From assembly GCF_000377645.1 (NCBI RefSeq), contig NZ_KB898471.1, forward strand, positions 744,941 to 808,940: a stretch of 64,000 bases of DNA, in the 5' to 3' direction. This document shows positions 54,482 to 63,296 of this stretch, in pieces. The stretch comes from Thiomonas sp. FB-6. GTDB lineage: Bacteria; Pseudomonadota; Gammaproteobacteria; Burkholderiales; Burkholderiaceae_C. The position numbers were made by a program, and so were the translations under genes. Under the pieces are notes generated by a model. It did no database searches, was not told the origin of the DNA, and was given only the letters and a program-made list of their open reading frames with translations. The stretch's first letter is position 1. Each line of letters opens with the position of its first letter.

Positions 54482-55486
54482 TCAGCGCAGGGACCAGTCC
54501 GCCGGCAGCGCCTCACGCGCCGCGCCCATGCCGATGGCCGCGCCGAAGCGCTGGGCCAGCCGGTCCACCACGTTCTCGTGCCGCGTGTAATCCACCAGGC
54601 GGGGCTCGTGCACGACATCGCGCGCCACGCTGCGCGTGTCGCCGTAGCCGTCGGCCAGGCCTTGGCCCAGCGCCGCCTCTCCGGTCCACACCAGGCCGGA
54701 GAAGGTCTGGTCGTCGATCTTCAGGCGCGCGCCACGCCCCTTCTTCACCGCGGCGATGAACTGCTGGTGGATCTGCTCGAGCATGGCCAGCGCGTACTGC
54801 TTCTGCTGCGGGCTCATCGGGCTGAAGGGATCCATGAAGCCCTTGTTCGAGCCGGCCGTCAGCAGGCGTCGCGTGATGCCCAGCTTGCCCATCAGCCCGG
54901 AGAAATCGAAGCCGTTCATCAGCACCCCGATCGAGCCCACGAGGCTGGCCGGGTTCACGTAGATGCGGTCGGCCGCCACCGCCACGTAGTAGGCGGCCGA
55001 GGCGCAGGCCTCGTCGCACACGGCGTAGACCGGGATGTCCTTGTGCAGCGCGCGCAGGCGCCAGATCTCGGCGTTGATGCGGCTGGCCTGCACCGGCGAG
55101 CCGCCGGGGCTGTTGATGCGCAGGATCACCGCGCGGGTCTGCGGGGAGGCGAAGGCGTCGCGCAGCGACGCGTCGATGTTGTCGGCGCTGGCGTTGCTGG
55201 TGGAGGACATCTCGCCCTGCAGGTCGACCACGGCGACATGCGGCCCGGCCGTCGTCCCGGTAGCGCTGCCGCCGCCGCCGCGCCAGGCCGCCGCCACGCC
55301 CGCAACCACCAGCGCGAGCAAGCACAGGCGGAAGAACACCTTCCAGCGCCGCGAGCGACGGCGCTCGGCGACGATGTCCATGACCAGGCGCTCGAGCACG
55401 CTGCGCTCCCAGGCACCGGGCTGCGAGGAGCCTGGGTTGCGCGACGACGCCGCGCCGAGAGTGGGTTCGTTGTCGTTCGGATTCAT
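54482..55486 (-). CDS. sppA: Signal peptide peptidase SppA (short form)
   Basis: The 334-residue membrane protease has one N-terminal helix (RWKVFFRLCLLALVVAGVAAAWRGG near 47-71) and the serine-lysine catalytic core: INSPGGSPVQASRINAEIW near residue 115, nucleophile serine in ACASAAYYVAVAADRIYVNPASLVGSIGV near residue 155, and lysine in GSNKGFMDPFSPM near residue 215. It cleaves leftover signal peptides in the inner membrane. The gap to the HAD gene upstream is 79 bases. Confidence 0.93.
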   Translation of the reverse strand: MNPNDNEPTLGAASSRNPGSSQPGAWERSVLERLVMDIVAERRRSRRWKVFFRLCLLALVVAGVAAAWRGGGGSATGTTAGPHVAVVDLQGEMSSTSNASADNIDASLRDAFASPQTRAVILRINSPGGSPVQASRINAEIWRLRALHKDIPVYAVCDEACASAAYYVAVAADRIYVNPASLVGSIGVLMNGFDFSGLMGKLGITRRLLTAGSNKGFMDPFSPMSPQQKQYALAMLEQIHQQFIAAVKKGRGARLKIDDQTFSGLVWTGEAALGQGLADGYGDTRSVARDVVHEPRLVDYTRHENVVDRLAQRFGAAIGMGAAREALPADWSLR

Positions 55487-55565
55487 GCTTCGGGCAGGGT
55501 GGGCGCCGCGGATGGCGCAGCGGGGGCCTGCCCCAGCATAGCAAGTCCGGGCCGCCGCCGAAGCC

Positions 55566-56234
55566 TCAGGGATTCGGCGGGGAAGCGCCCAGCAGGATGT
55601 CGCGCAGTTCGGGCACCGAAGCGGCCACGGCCAGGGGCTGAAGTCGCCGCAATTCCTCGGCACCGTGCGCGCCGTAGCTGACTCCGACAGCCCGAACCCC
55701 GGCGTTGCACGCCATTTGCAGGTCGTGGGTGGTGTCGCCGACCATCAGCGTGCCCGCGGCGCCGCCGACGAGTTCGTCCAGCAGTTCCAGCAGCATGCGA
55801 GGATGTGGCTTGGACTGAGTCTGGTCGGCGGTACGCGTGGCGTCGAACAGCCCGCGCAGCCCGCTTTGCTCCAGCGCCAGCTCCAGCCCGGCGCGCGACT
55901 TGCCGGTGGCCACCGCCAGGCGCATGCCCTGCTCGCGCAGCTCCCGCAGCAGCGGCGCCACGCCCTCGAACAGCACGAGTTCGTCGGCATGCGCGAAATA
56001 GTGGCGGCGGTAGGCGCGCGCGACACGCTCGTAATCGGCGGGATCCAGGCTGGGGGCGACGCGCTGCAGGGCGTCGACCAGCCCCAGCCCGATGACGTGG
56101 GTGGCCTGGGCCGACTCCGGCTCGGGCACGCCGACCTCGCGGCAGGCCGCCTGGATGGCGCGGCTGATCGCCGCCGTGGAGTCCATCAGCGTGCCGTCCC
56201 AGTCGAACACGACGAGGTCCCAGTCGCGCTTCAT
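55566..56234 (-). CDS. HAD-family phosphatase (phosphoglycolate phosphatase-like)
   Basis: The 222-residue protein has the HAD motifs VVFDWDGTLMDST near residue 8 (nucleophile Asp), LAVATGKSRAGL near residue 107, and TLMVGDTTHDLQMACNAG near residue 165. The cap region (residues 18-85) is of the PGPase/Gph type. Candidates are phosphoglycolate phosphatase or another small-phosphate hydrolase; the Burkholderiales copy next to rluC has no firm substrate. It overlaps the rluC stop by four bases. Confidence 0.9.
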   Translation of the reverse strand: MKRDWDLVVFDWDGTLMDSTAAISRAIQAACREVGVPEPESAQATHVIGLGLVDALQRVAPSLDPADYERVARAYRRHYFAHADELVLFEGVAPLLRELREQGMRLAVATGKSRAGLELALEQSGLRGLFDATRTADQTQSKPHPRMLLELLDELVGGAAGTLMVGDTTHDLQMACNAGVRAVGVSYGAHGAEELRRLQPLAVAASVPELRDILLGASPPNP

Positions 56235-57316
56235 GGCGGGGAAAGCTCCCTGCGCTTGTGGCGCGTGCCGGCGGCGTCGCCCGGCTGCCCGCGCCCCGGC
56301 TCTCCCGCGCCCTGCCCGGGGGCGGCGCAGACCCGCGCCAGGCGCTCCAGCCACTGCGCGTCGGCGGCCGGCCAGCCGGCCTGCAGCACCAGTTCGCGCC
56401 CGTCGGCCGGATGCTGCACCGCAAGACGCGCGGCGTGCAGGAACATGCGCGGAGTGCGCCCGAGCCCGGCCGGAAGCTCGCCCTGCGCCAGCGCGCGGTT
56501 CAGGCTTTCCAGGCCGTATTTCTCGTCGCCCGCCACCGGATGGCCCAGGCTGTGCAGGTGCACGCGGATCTGGTGCGTGCGCCCGGTGTGGATGCGCGCC
56601 TCCACCAGGGTCAGCCCGGCCACGCCGGTGCTTCTCGCCCACTGCGCGTCCGGCCAGGCGAAGCGTTGCAGGGGCCGGAACTGGCTGCGGGCTTCCTGGC
56701 CCTGGCCGGCGTCCACCACGCGCACGCGGCGTTCCCCGCTGGGCGTGAGGTAGCGGTGCAGCGGCTTGGCCACGGTGAGCGCGTCACCGTTCCAGAGCCC
56801 GGCCACCAGCGCAAGGTAGCGTTTGTCGGCTTCGCGCCGGCGCAGGCTGGCGTGCAGCGCGGTCAGCGCGCCGCGCTTGCGCGCCAGCAGCAGCACGCCG
56901 GAGGTGTCGCGGTCCAACCGGTGCACCAGCTCCAGGAAGCGGTCGCCGCGCGCGCTGCGCAGCGACTCGATGAGCCCCCAGCTCAGCCCGGACCCCCCAT
57001 GCACGGCGATGCCGGCCGGCTTGTCCACGGCCAGCAGCCAGTCGTCCTCGAACAACACGTCGTAGCTGCGCGCGGGCGCCGCCGCCGGGGCCGGATCCAC
57101 GAACACGGGAGGAACGCGCACGCGGTCGTCGAACTCGAGCTTGCGCGAAGCCTCGGCGCGCGAGCCGTTGACCCGCACCTCGCCCGAACGCACGATGCGA
57201 TAGATGTGGCTGCGCGGCACGCCCTTGAGCCGGCGCGCGAGGAAATTGTCCAGGCGCTGACCCGCCCCCGACTCGTCGACGGCGATCACATTGGCGGCTG
57301 CTGGACTGGAGTGCAT
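56231..57316 (-). CDS. rluC: 23S rRNA pseudouridine synthase RluC
   Basis: The 361-residue enzyme has an N-terminal S4 domain (GQRLDNFLARRLKGVPRSHIYRIVRSGEVRVNGSRAE near 21-57) and the catalytic block ELVHRLDRDTSGVLLLARKR near residue 150, with the aspartate that attacks uridine. LVEARIHTGRTHQIRVHLHSLGHPVAGDEKYG near 255 completes the RluA-family fold. A Gly/Arg/Pro-rich tail follows residue 330. It probably acts on positions 955, 2504 and 2580 (E. coli numbering). Divergent from rne, the usual Proteobacterial layout. Confidence 0.94.
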   Translation of the reverse strand: MHSSPAAANVIAVDESGAGQRLDNFLARRLKGVPRSHIYRIVRSGEVRVNGSRAEASRKLEFDDRVRVPPVFVDPAPAAAPARSYDVLFEDDWLLAVDKPAGIAVHGGSGLSWGLIESLRSARGDRFLELVHRLDRDTSGVLLLARKRGALTALHASLRRREADKRYLALVAGLWNGDALTVAKPLHRYLTPSGERRVRVVDAGQGQEARSQFRPLQRFAWPDAQWARSTGVAGLTLVEARIHTGRTHQIRVHLHSLGHPVAGDEKYGLESLNRALAQGELPAGLGRTPRMFLHAARLAVQHPADGRELVLQAGWPAADAQWLERLARVCAAPGQGAGEPGRGQPGDAAGTRHKRRELSPP

Positions 57317-57974
57317 ATAATGAAATTGCGTAGCGCGCGTCGTATGTCTTCCACCGACACGCCGGCTACGCGGGGAATGTAGTCGCGCACGAGGCGATGG
57401 CCTGTGCGCGCCGCCGCTCGACGGCCCGCCCTGGCGGGCATTCCGCAGCGCATGAAGCGGCTTCGGCAGCCGCCGCGCGCCTTCGCAGGCGCGGGCAGCC
57501 GGGGAGCGCTGCGCGCAGCGGGATCGCCGCCCGGGATCGCTCCGACACCCGGATGCGACGCACGGGCTGCATTGTAGTGGTCGTTGCGCCACGCGATGCG
57601 GTGGCGCGACCTGCCTTCCCCGCGGCCTGGCGGATACCTCGCGCAAAGCCCGAGTTGCGAATCGACAGAATGCCCCGCCGACCCGGCCCAGCCGTGGTCC
57701 CTGACAAGAAGATCCAGTCACGTGCCGTACTTTCCCCGCCGCCCAGCACCGATTCCCGCCCGCCGCAAGCGCCCCGCCGCGCGCCGGGTGGAGTTGTCGG
57801 CCGCGCCGCGCGCGCCGGCACCTGACTGATCCCTGTCCTGCGAGTCGCGCCGGGATGAGCCGGCGCCGCGTGGCCTCTGCCGTTTCCGATTCGAGCCTGC
57901 TGTGCACGTCGGGTCCTTCGTGACCCTGTTGCCATCAAGCACCCCGCCCCGAACGGCGGGATGGAGAATCGAAC
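57317..57974 (+). promoter_or_regulatory. Intergenic region and presumed long leader of rne
   Basis: This 658-base gap between divergent rluC and rne contains no convincing gene. A perfect TATAAT lies at 57316-57321 on the plus strand, overlapping the rluC start codon; TTGGCG at 57291-57296 is a possible -35 box but with a long 19-base spacer. Several GC-rich hairpins are visible, the last (CCCGCC/GGCGGG, 57943-57948 with 57955-57960) just before the GGAGAATCGAAC ribosome site. E. coli RNase E regulates its own level through structured leader hairpins; a similar role here is an inference. Confidence 0.5.
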
Positions 57975-60900
57975 ATGAAACGCATGTTGTTCAATGCGAC
58001 GCAGGCCGAAGAGCTTCGCGTGGCGATCGTCGACGGCCAGAAGCTGCTCGACATCGACATCGAGCAGGTCGGCCGCGAACAGCGCAAGGGCAATATCTAC
58101 CGCGCCACCGTGACGCGCGTGGAGCCCTCGCTGGAAGCCTGCTTCGTCGACTACGGCGAGGAACGCCACGGCTTCCTGCCCTTCAAGGAAATCTCCCGGC
58201 GCTACTTCCGCGAAGGCGTATCGGCCTCGCAGGCGCGCATCCAGGACGTGATCCGCGAAGGCCAGGAAATGCTGGTGCAGGTGGAGAAGGAGGAACGCGG
58301 CAACAAGGGTGCCGCGCTGACCACCTTCATCTCCCTGGCCGGGCGCTACCTGGTGCTGATGCCCAACAATCCGCGCGGCGGCGGCGTGAGCCGGCGCATC
58401 GAGGGCGACGACCGCCAGGAACTGCGCGAGACCATGGAGCAGTTGCAGTATCCCGAGGGCATGAGCCTGATCGCGCGCACCGCGGGCATCGGACGCAGCG
58501 TCGAGGAACTGCAGTGGGACCTGAACTACCTGCTCAAGCTGTGGGCGGCCATCGAGGAAGCCGGCAATTCCCAGCGCGGCGCCTTCCTGATCTACCAGGA
58601 ATCCTCGCTGGTAATCCGGGCCATCCGCGACTACTTCACCAGCGACATCGGCGAGATCCTGATCGACACGCAGGACGTGCACGACCAGGCGCACCAGTTC
58701 ATGGCCCACGTGATGCCCGACAACGTCGGGCGGGTCAAGCGCTACCGTGACGACCTGCCGCTGTTCTCGCGCTTCCAGATCGAGCATCAGATCGAGACCG
58801 CCTATTCCCGCACGGTGAACCTGCCGTCGGGCGGGGCCATCGTCATCGACCACACCGAGGCGCTGGTGGCCATCGACGTGAACTCCGCGCGTTCCACGCG
58901 CGGCACCGCGATCGAGGACACCGCGCTGCGCACCAACCTGGAGGCGGCCGAGGAAATCGCCCGCCAGATGCGCCTGCGCGACCTGGGCGGCCTGATCGTC
59001 ATGGACTTCATCGACATGGATGAAGCCAAGAACCAGCGCTCCGTGGAAGACCGGCTGCGCGAATGCCTGCGCCAGGACCGCGCACGCGTGCAGACCAGCA
59101 AGATCTCCAAGTTCGGCCTGCTCGAGGTGTCGCGCCAGCGCCTGCGCCCGGCGCTGTCCGAGGGCGCCTACGTCACCTGCCCGCGCTGCAACGGCACCGG
59201 CCACATCCGCGACACCGATTCCAGCGCGCTGCAGATCCTGCGCATCATCCAGGAAGAGGCGATGAAGGAAGGCACCGCCGCGGTGCATGTGCAGGTTCCG
59301 GTGGAGGTGGCCTCGTTCCTGCTCAACGAGAAGCGGGCCGAGATCGCCAAGATCGAGCTGCGCCAGCGCGTGGCCGTGCTGCTGGTGCCCAACAAGCAGC
59401 TGGAGACGCCGAACTACAAGCTCGAGCGCCTCAAGCACGACGACCCGCGCCTGGACAACCTGCCGGCCAGCTACCGCATGGCCGAGGAACTGGAGCAGGA
59501 GACAACCATCCTGCGCAAGGCCAAGGACGAGCGTCCGCGCCAGGAAGCGCTGGTGCGCGGCATCACCCCCGAAGGCCCGGCGCCCAGCCCGGCGCCGGCC
59601 CCCGAGAAGGCCCCGGCGGTGGTGGCGCCGGCGCCCGCCGCGGTGACGAGCCCGGCCCAGCCCGCATCGGGTGGCCTGTTCGGCTGGCTGCGCCGAGTGC
59701 TGGCGCCCGGGGAGCAAGCGGCCGCGCAGCAGACCTCCGCGAGCGCGCCTCAGGCCGCGCCGGAAGCGGGCTCCGCCCAACGTGGCGAAGGCCGCGGGCG
59801 TGGACGTGACGGCCGCGGCCAGGGCCGCCAGGGCGGACGCACCGAGGCGCGCGAGAACGGCGCCGAGGGCCGCCGCGGCGCCAGCGGCTCCGCGGCCTCC
59901 GGCAACGGCAACGGCAGCGCGAACGCCGGCCGTGGTCGCGGCGGGCGCGGAGAACGGGCGGAGCGCAGCGAGCGTTCGGATCGCCCGGAACGCGGCGAAC
60001 GGACTGAACGTGCCGAGCGGACCGACCGCCCTGCCCGCGCGGAGCGGGCCGAACGCCCGGAACGCGCAGATCGCCCGGAACGCGCCGATCGTCCGGAACG
60101 CGCCGATCGTCCGGAACGCGCAGATCGTCCGGAACGCGCCGAGGGTCCGGAACGTGCCGAACGCCCGGAACGCGCCGAACGCCCGGAACGCGCCGAACGC
60201 CCGGAACGCACTGAGCGTCCGGAACGTGCCGAACGCCCGGCGCGCGCACCGCGCGAACAGCGCGAGGAGCCCGCCGAGCAGGGCGTCGAGACCTGGGAAA
60301 GCTTCGGCCTGAGCCTGCCCGCCGGCGCGCAAGCGCCCGCCGCGGCGCAGCAACCCCTCGCGGCGGCCGAGGCGGAAGATTCCGAAGCCGTGCAAGCCGG
60401 CCAGGCCCTGCCTGAAGGAGCCGAGGGTGGAGGTGCCGAACCGGCACGCCGCCGCCGCCGCCGCCGCGGCGGCCGTGGCCGCGGGCAGGACGCCGCGAAC
60501 GCCGAGGCCGGGCAGGGCGATGAGTCCGCAGCCGACGACGAGGCGATGCCCGAAAGCGCCGCCGAAGCCGCCCCGGAGGGCGTGACGCCCCCGGCCGCGG
60601 CCCGCGAAGACATGGAGGCGCAAACGCCGGCGCAGCCCCGCTTCGAACAGCCCCGCTTCGAACAGCCCAGCTTCGAGCAGGCCGGCACGCCGGCCCCCGA
60701 GGCCTGGTCGGCGCCCGTGGCGCAGGCAGCCGCGCCGATGAGCGCGCCGCCTTCGATCGAAGTGCCCGCTGCCGCGGCGCAGCCGATCGCGGCTGCGCAG
60801 CCCGCGCCCGTGACGCCGGCCGTCATGCCGACCTTCACGCCGGTCCCGGCCGCCCAGGTCCAGGCCCCCGCCGTGCCGATCGCGCAGGCGCCCGCGGCCG

Positions 60901-61223
60901 TCGCGCCTCAGGCCCTGGCTCCCGCGCAGGCGCCGAGCGCGCAGGCTGGCGGCGAGCCCGCGGCGCCTGCGCCGGCGGCCGAAGCGCTGCCGGTGGAACA
61001 ACTGCGCTCGGTGGTCGAGTCGGCGGGACTGCAATGGGTGCAGTCCGATCCCGATCGGGTCGAGCAGTCCCGGCGCAAAGCGCGCCAGACCCCGGCGCAG
61101 CGTCAGGCGCCGCGCGAGCGCAAGCCGCGTGCGGCGCAGGACGAAGGTCCGCTGGTGCTGGTGGAGACGCACAAGGCCCTGCCCCAGCTGGATCTGCCGG
61201 AAAACGACCAGCCGGCGCGCTGA
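57975..61223 (+). CDS. rne: Ribonuclease E
   Basis: The 1082-residue endonuclease processes rRNA, tRNA and most mRNAs. The catalytic half (about 1-510) has the S1 domain ([35 protein letters not shown] near 37-72), the Mg-binding aspartates Asp301 ([12 protein letters not shown]) and Asp344 (IVMDFIDMD), and the zinc-link cysteines Cys402/Cys405 in [10 protein letters not shown]; positions agree with E. coli. The C-terminal half is disordered: a membrane-anchor-like stretch ([15 protein letters not shown] near 560), an Arg/Glu/Pro repeat array (about 660-755), FEQPRFEQ repeats, and a conserved end block [20 protein letters not shown]. Confidence 0.97.
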   Translation: MKRMLFNATQAEELRVAIVDGQKLLDIDIEQVGREQRKGNIYRATVTRVEPSLEACFVDYGEERHGFLPFKEISRRYFREGVSASQARIQDVIREGQEMLVQVEKEERGNKGAALTTFISLAGRYLVLMPNNPRGGGVSRRIEGDDRQELRETMEQLQYPEGMSLIARTAGIGRSVEELQWDLNYLLKLWAAIEEAGNSQRGAFLIYQESSLVIRAIRDYFTSDIGEILIDTQDVHDQAHQFMAHVMPDNVGRVKRYRDDLPLFSRFQIEHQIETAYSRTVNLPSGGAIVIDHTEALVAIDVNSARSTRGTAIEDTALRTNLEAAEEIARQMRLRDLGGLIVMDFIDMDEAKNQRSVEDRLRECLRQDRARVQTSKISKFGLLEVSRQRLRPALSEGAYVTCPRCNGTGHIRDTDSSALQILRIIQEEAMKEGTAAVHVQVPVEVASFLLNEKRAEIAKIELRQRVAVLLVPNKQLETPNYKLERLKHDDPRLDNLPASYRMAEELEQETTILRKAKDERPRQEALVRGITPEGPAPSPAPAPEKAPAVVAPAPAAVTSPAQPASGGLFGWLRRVLAPGEQAAAQQTSASAPQAAPEAGSAQRGEGRGRGRDGRGQGRQGGRTEARENGAEGRRGASGSAASGNGNGSANAGRGRGGRGERAERSERSDRPERGERTERAERTDRPARAERAERPERADRPERADRPERADRPERADRPERAEGPERAERPERAERPERAERPERTERPERAERPARAPREQREEPAEQGVETWESFGLSLPAGAQAPAAAQQPLAAAEAEDSEAVQAGQALPEGAEGGGAEPARRRRRRRGGRGRGQDAANAEAGQGDESAADDEAMPESAAEAAPEGVTPPAAAREDMEAQTPAQPRFEQPRFEQPSFEQAGTPAPEAWSAPVAQAAAPMSAPPSIEVPAAAAQPIAAAQPAPVTPAVMPTFTPVPAAQVQAPAVPIAQAPAAVAPQALAPAQAPSAQAGGEPAAPAPAAEALPVEQLRSVVESAGLQWVQSDPDRVEQSRRKARQTPAQRQAPRERKPRAAQDEGPLVLVETHKALPQLDLPENDQPAR
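60054..60237. repeat. 18-bp tandem repeat (about 10 units) in the rne C-terminal region
   Basis: About ten in-frame units of roughly CGCCCGGAACGCGCCGAA encode the hexapeptide R-P-E-R-A-D/E. Less regular copies extend back to about 59953. The unit length is a multiple of three, so copy number can change without breaking the frame. The peptide is a charged, arginine-rich segment in the RNA-binding half of RNase E. Confidence 0.9.
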
Positions 61224-61236
61224 GCGCGGCCGCGGC

Positions 61237-61255
61237 GGGCCGGCTCAGCCGGCCC
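61237..61255. terminator. Hairpin between convergent rne and epimerase genes
   Basis: GGGCCGGC (61237-61244) pairs with GCCGGCCC (61248-61255) around the stop-codon triplet of the minus-strand gene. It has no T-run and its role as terminator is tentative. Confidence 0.4.
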
Positions 61256-62204
61256 CCGCGCGCGGCGCGGCGGGCTGCGTGTCCTGCGGGCCTTCGTGCT
61301 CCGGCGGCCGCAGGCCGCTGCGCACATCGGGGTGCAGCAGACGCAGGCCGAGCTCGGCCTGCATACGCGTGTTGTCCAGGCGCCGCGATTCCGACAGGAA
61401 ACTGAGCGCCATGGGCGAAAGCCCGCTGCGGGCGAGCTGTTCGCGGCTCAGGCGCGGCGGAGGGGTCTCGCCCAGCAGCGCGGCCGCCAGGTCCAGGTAG
61501 TCCCCCGCCAGCATGCGGGTATCGTCGCAGGCGTGGTAGACGCGTTGCGGCGCGCCGCGCAGCAGCGCGGCCCACAGTGCACGGGCCAGATCGTCGGCAT
61601 GGATGTGGCTGGTGAACACGTCGTCCTCGCGGCGCAGCACCGGCAGGCCCCGGCGCAGGCGCTCGCGCGGCGAGCGCTCCCGGGCGTCGTAGATGCCCGG
61701 GATGCGCAGCAGCGACACCTTCGCGCCGGCCCTGCCCAGCGCGCGCCAATGGGCCTCGGCATCCAGGCGCCGGCGAGCCCGCGCGGTGGCCGGGCGCGGC
61801 GTGCGCGTCTCGCGCAAGAGTGCACCGGCACAGTCGCCGTAGACGCCGCTGGTGCTGGCGTAGACCACGCGCAAGGCCCCGCGCCGGGGCGTGCCCCCTA
61901 TCATGGCGCTGCGCAGCGCCAACGCGAGCCTGCGCGAGCGCGGATCGGTGTCGCCTTGCGCGGGCGGAGGCGCGAGCATCGCCACGCGCGGCGCCAGCGC
62001 GCGCAGGCGCCACAGGGTCTCGGGCTGGTCGAGGTTGCCGAGCAAGGGCACGATGCCGGCGGCGCGCAGCAGCGGCACGCGTTCGGGGCTGGACGTCAGC
62101 GCCAGCACGCGGGCGCGCGCGCGCAACAGGGCGGCCAGGCGCAGACCGACGTCGCCGCAGCCGACGATGAGGATGCGGGGTTTGCGAAACACAGCGTTCA
62201 ACAT
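61245..62204 (-). CDS. NAD(P)-dependent epimerase/dehydratase family protein
   Basis: The 319-residue protein begins MLNAVFRKPRILIVGCGDVGLRLAALLR, an extended-SDR Rossmann start (GCGDVG in place of GxxGxxG with the same spacing). It continues with VVYASTSGVYGD near residue 125, the SDR serine-tyrosine region, and RIPGIYDARERSP near residue 180. DDVFTSHIHADDLARALW near 208 is characteristic of Burkholderiales sugar-nucleotide epimerase-like genes beside rne. The substrate is unknown. Divergent from the 2Fe-2S reductase gene (15-base gap). Confidence 0.82.
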   Translation of the reverse strand: MLNAVFRKPRILIVGCGDVGLRLAALLRARARVLALTSSPERVPLLRAAGIVPLLGNLDQPETLWRLRALAPRVAMLAPPPAQGDTDPRSRRLALALRSAMIGGTPRRGALRVVYASTSGVYGDCAGALLRETRTPRPATARARRRLDAEAHWRALGRAGAKVSLLRIPGIYDARERSPRERLRRGLPVLRREDDVFTSHIHADDLARALWAALLRGAPQRVYHACDDTRMLAGDYLDLAAALLGETPPPRLSREQLARSGLSPMALSFLSESRRLDNTRMQAELGLRLLHPDVRSGLRPPEHEGPQDTQPAAPRAGAG

Positions 62205-62219
62205 GGAATCCACGAAGTC

Positions 62220-63248
62220 ATGATGCGTACCGTCACCATCCAGCCCGCCGGCCGAAGCTTCGAGGTCGACGACTCCGAAACCGTGCTGGCGGCGGCCATC
62301 CGCCAGGGCGTCGGCCTGCCCTACGGCTGCCAGGACGGCGCCTGCGGCAGCTGCAAGTGCCGCTGGATCTCGGGCGCCTTCGATCTCGCCCAGCACCAGC
62401 TCAAGGCACTGTCCGAACAGGAGCGTAGCGCCGGCATGGTACTGACCTGCCGCATGCATGCGCACGAGGACGTGGTACTGGAGTGCGCCGAGCTCCCCGC
62501 GGCCGACATGTTTCCGGTGCGCAAGATGCCCTGCCGCGTGCAGGCGCTGGAGTTTCCCGCGCCCGACGTCGCGGTGCTGCGGCTGCAACTTCCGGCCAAC
62601 GAGGTCTTCCGCTACCACGCCGGTCAGTATCTGCAATTCATCCTTCGCGACGGAAGCCGGCGCAGTTACTCGATGGCGAGCGCCCCGGACGGGCAGCCCG
62701 CGGTGCAGCTGCACATTCGCCACATGCCGGGCGGAAAATTCACCGACCAGGTGTTCGGCGCTCTCAAGGAACGCGACATCCTGCGCATGGAAGGGCCCTA
62801 CGGCAGCTTCTACCTGCGCGAGTCCGGCGAGCGCCCGCTGGTGCTGCTGGCTTCCGGCACCGGGCTGGCGCCGATCAAGGCGATCCTCGAACAGCTGGCG
62901 AGCGAGGGCAATACGCGCCCGGCGACCCTGTACTGGGGCGGGCGCCGGCGCGCCGATCTGTACCTGATGGACTGGGCACTGGCCCAGGACGAAGCCCTGC
63001 CGTGGCTGCGCTTCGTGCCGGTGCTGTCGGAACCGGATGCCGACTGGCAGGGACGCACGGGCTTCGTGCACCGGGCCGTGATGGAAGACCTGCCCGACCT
63101 CTCGGGCCACGAGGTCTACGCCTGCGGCTCACCCTTGATGGTGGATGCCGCGCGCGCCGAGTTCAGCAGCCGTTGCGGGCTGCCGGAATCGAGCTTCCAC
63201 GCCGACGCCTTCACCAGCGAGGCCGACAAGGCCGGCCCCGCCGAGTAA
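62220..63248 (+). CDS. 2Fe-2S ferredoxin / FAD-NAD(P)H reductase (CDP-6-deoxy-glucoseen reductase-like)
   Basis: The 342-residue protein begins with a plant-type ferredoxin domain whose cysteines are in YGCQDGACGSCKCRW near residue 36 and LTCRMH near residue 77. The FAD-binding block GSRRSYSMASAPDG is near residue 143 (RxYSxA motif), and the NAD(P)-binding part has LVLLASGTGLAPIKAIL near residue 207 and YACGSPLMVDAAR near residue 300. Such reductases pass electrons from NAD(P)H through FAD to the cluster; Burkholderiales copies are annotated as CDP-6-deoxy-delta-3,4-glucoseen reductase, but the real partner is unknown. Two adjacent ATG codons; the first is used. Confidence 0.88.
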   Translation: MMRTVTIQPAGRSFEVDDSETVLAAAIRQGVGLPYGCQDGACGSCKCRWISGAFDLAQHQLKALSEQERSAGMVLTCRMHAHEDVVLECAELPAADMFPVRKMPCRVQALEFPAPDVAVLRLQLPANEVFRYHAGQYLQFILRDGSRRSYSMASAPDGQPAVQLHIRHMPGGKFTDQVFGALKERDILRMEGPYGSFYLRESGERPLVLLASGTGLAPIKAILEQLASEGNTRPATLYWGGRRRADLYLMDWALAQDEALPWLRFVPVLSEPDADWQGRTGFVHRAVMEDLPDLSGHEVYACGSPLMVDAARAEFSSRCGLPESSFHADAFTSEADKAGPAE

Positions 63249-63249
63249 T

Positions 63250-63290
63250 ACCGCCCCCAGGGCCGGGCATCGCCCGGCCCTGGGGGCGGT
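63250..63290. terminator. Bidirectional terminator, 19-bp perfect hairpin
   Basis: Bases 63250-63268 pair without mismatch with 63272-63290 around ATC, between convergent stop codons 63248 and 63297. This is the strongest perfect stem between convergent genes in the window. It lacks a long T-run, as expected for GC-rich genomes. Confidence 0.75.
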
Positions 63291-63296
63291 CAACCC

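Noticed and set aside
60054..60237. Regular short repeats considered as a CRISPR array
   Set aside because: The 18-base units abut with no unique spacers and stay in frame inside rne, so they are a coding tandem repeat.
57366..61172. A 1268-codon open frame on the minus strand across rne
   Set aside because: It mirrors the rne coding sequence. Its product is low-complexity Arg/Gly/Ala, it has no recognisable domain, and rne is unmistakable on the other strand. In very GC-rich genes the antisense frame stays open by codon bias.
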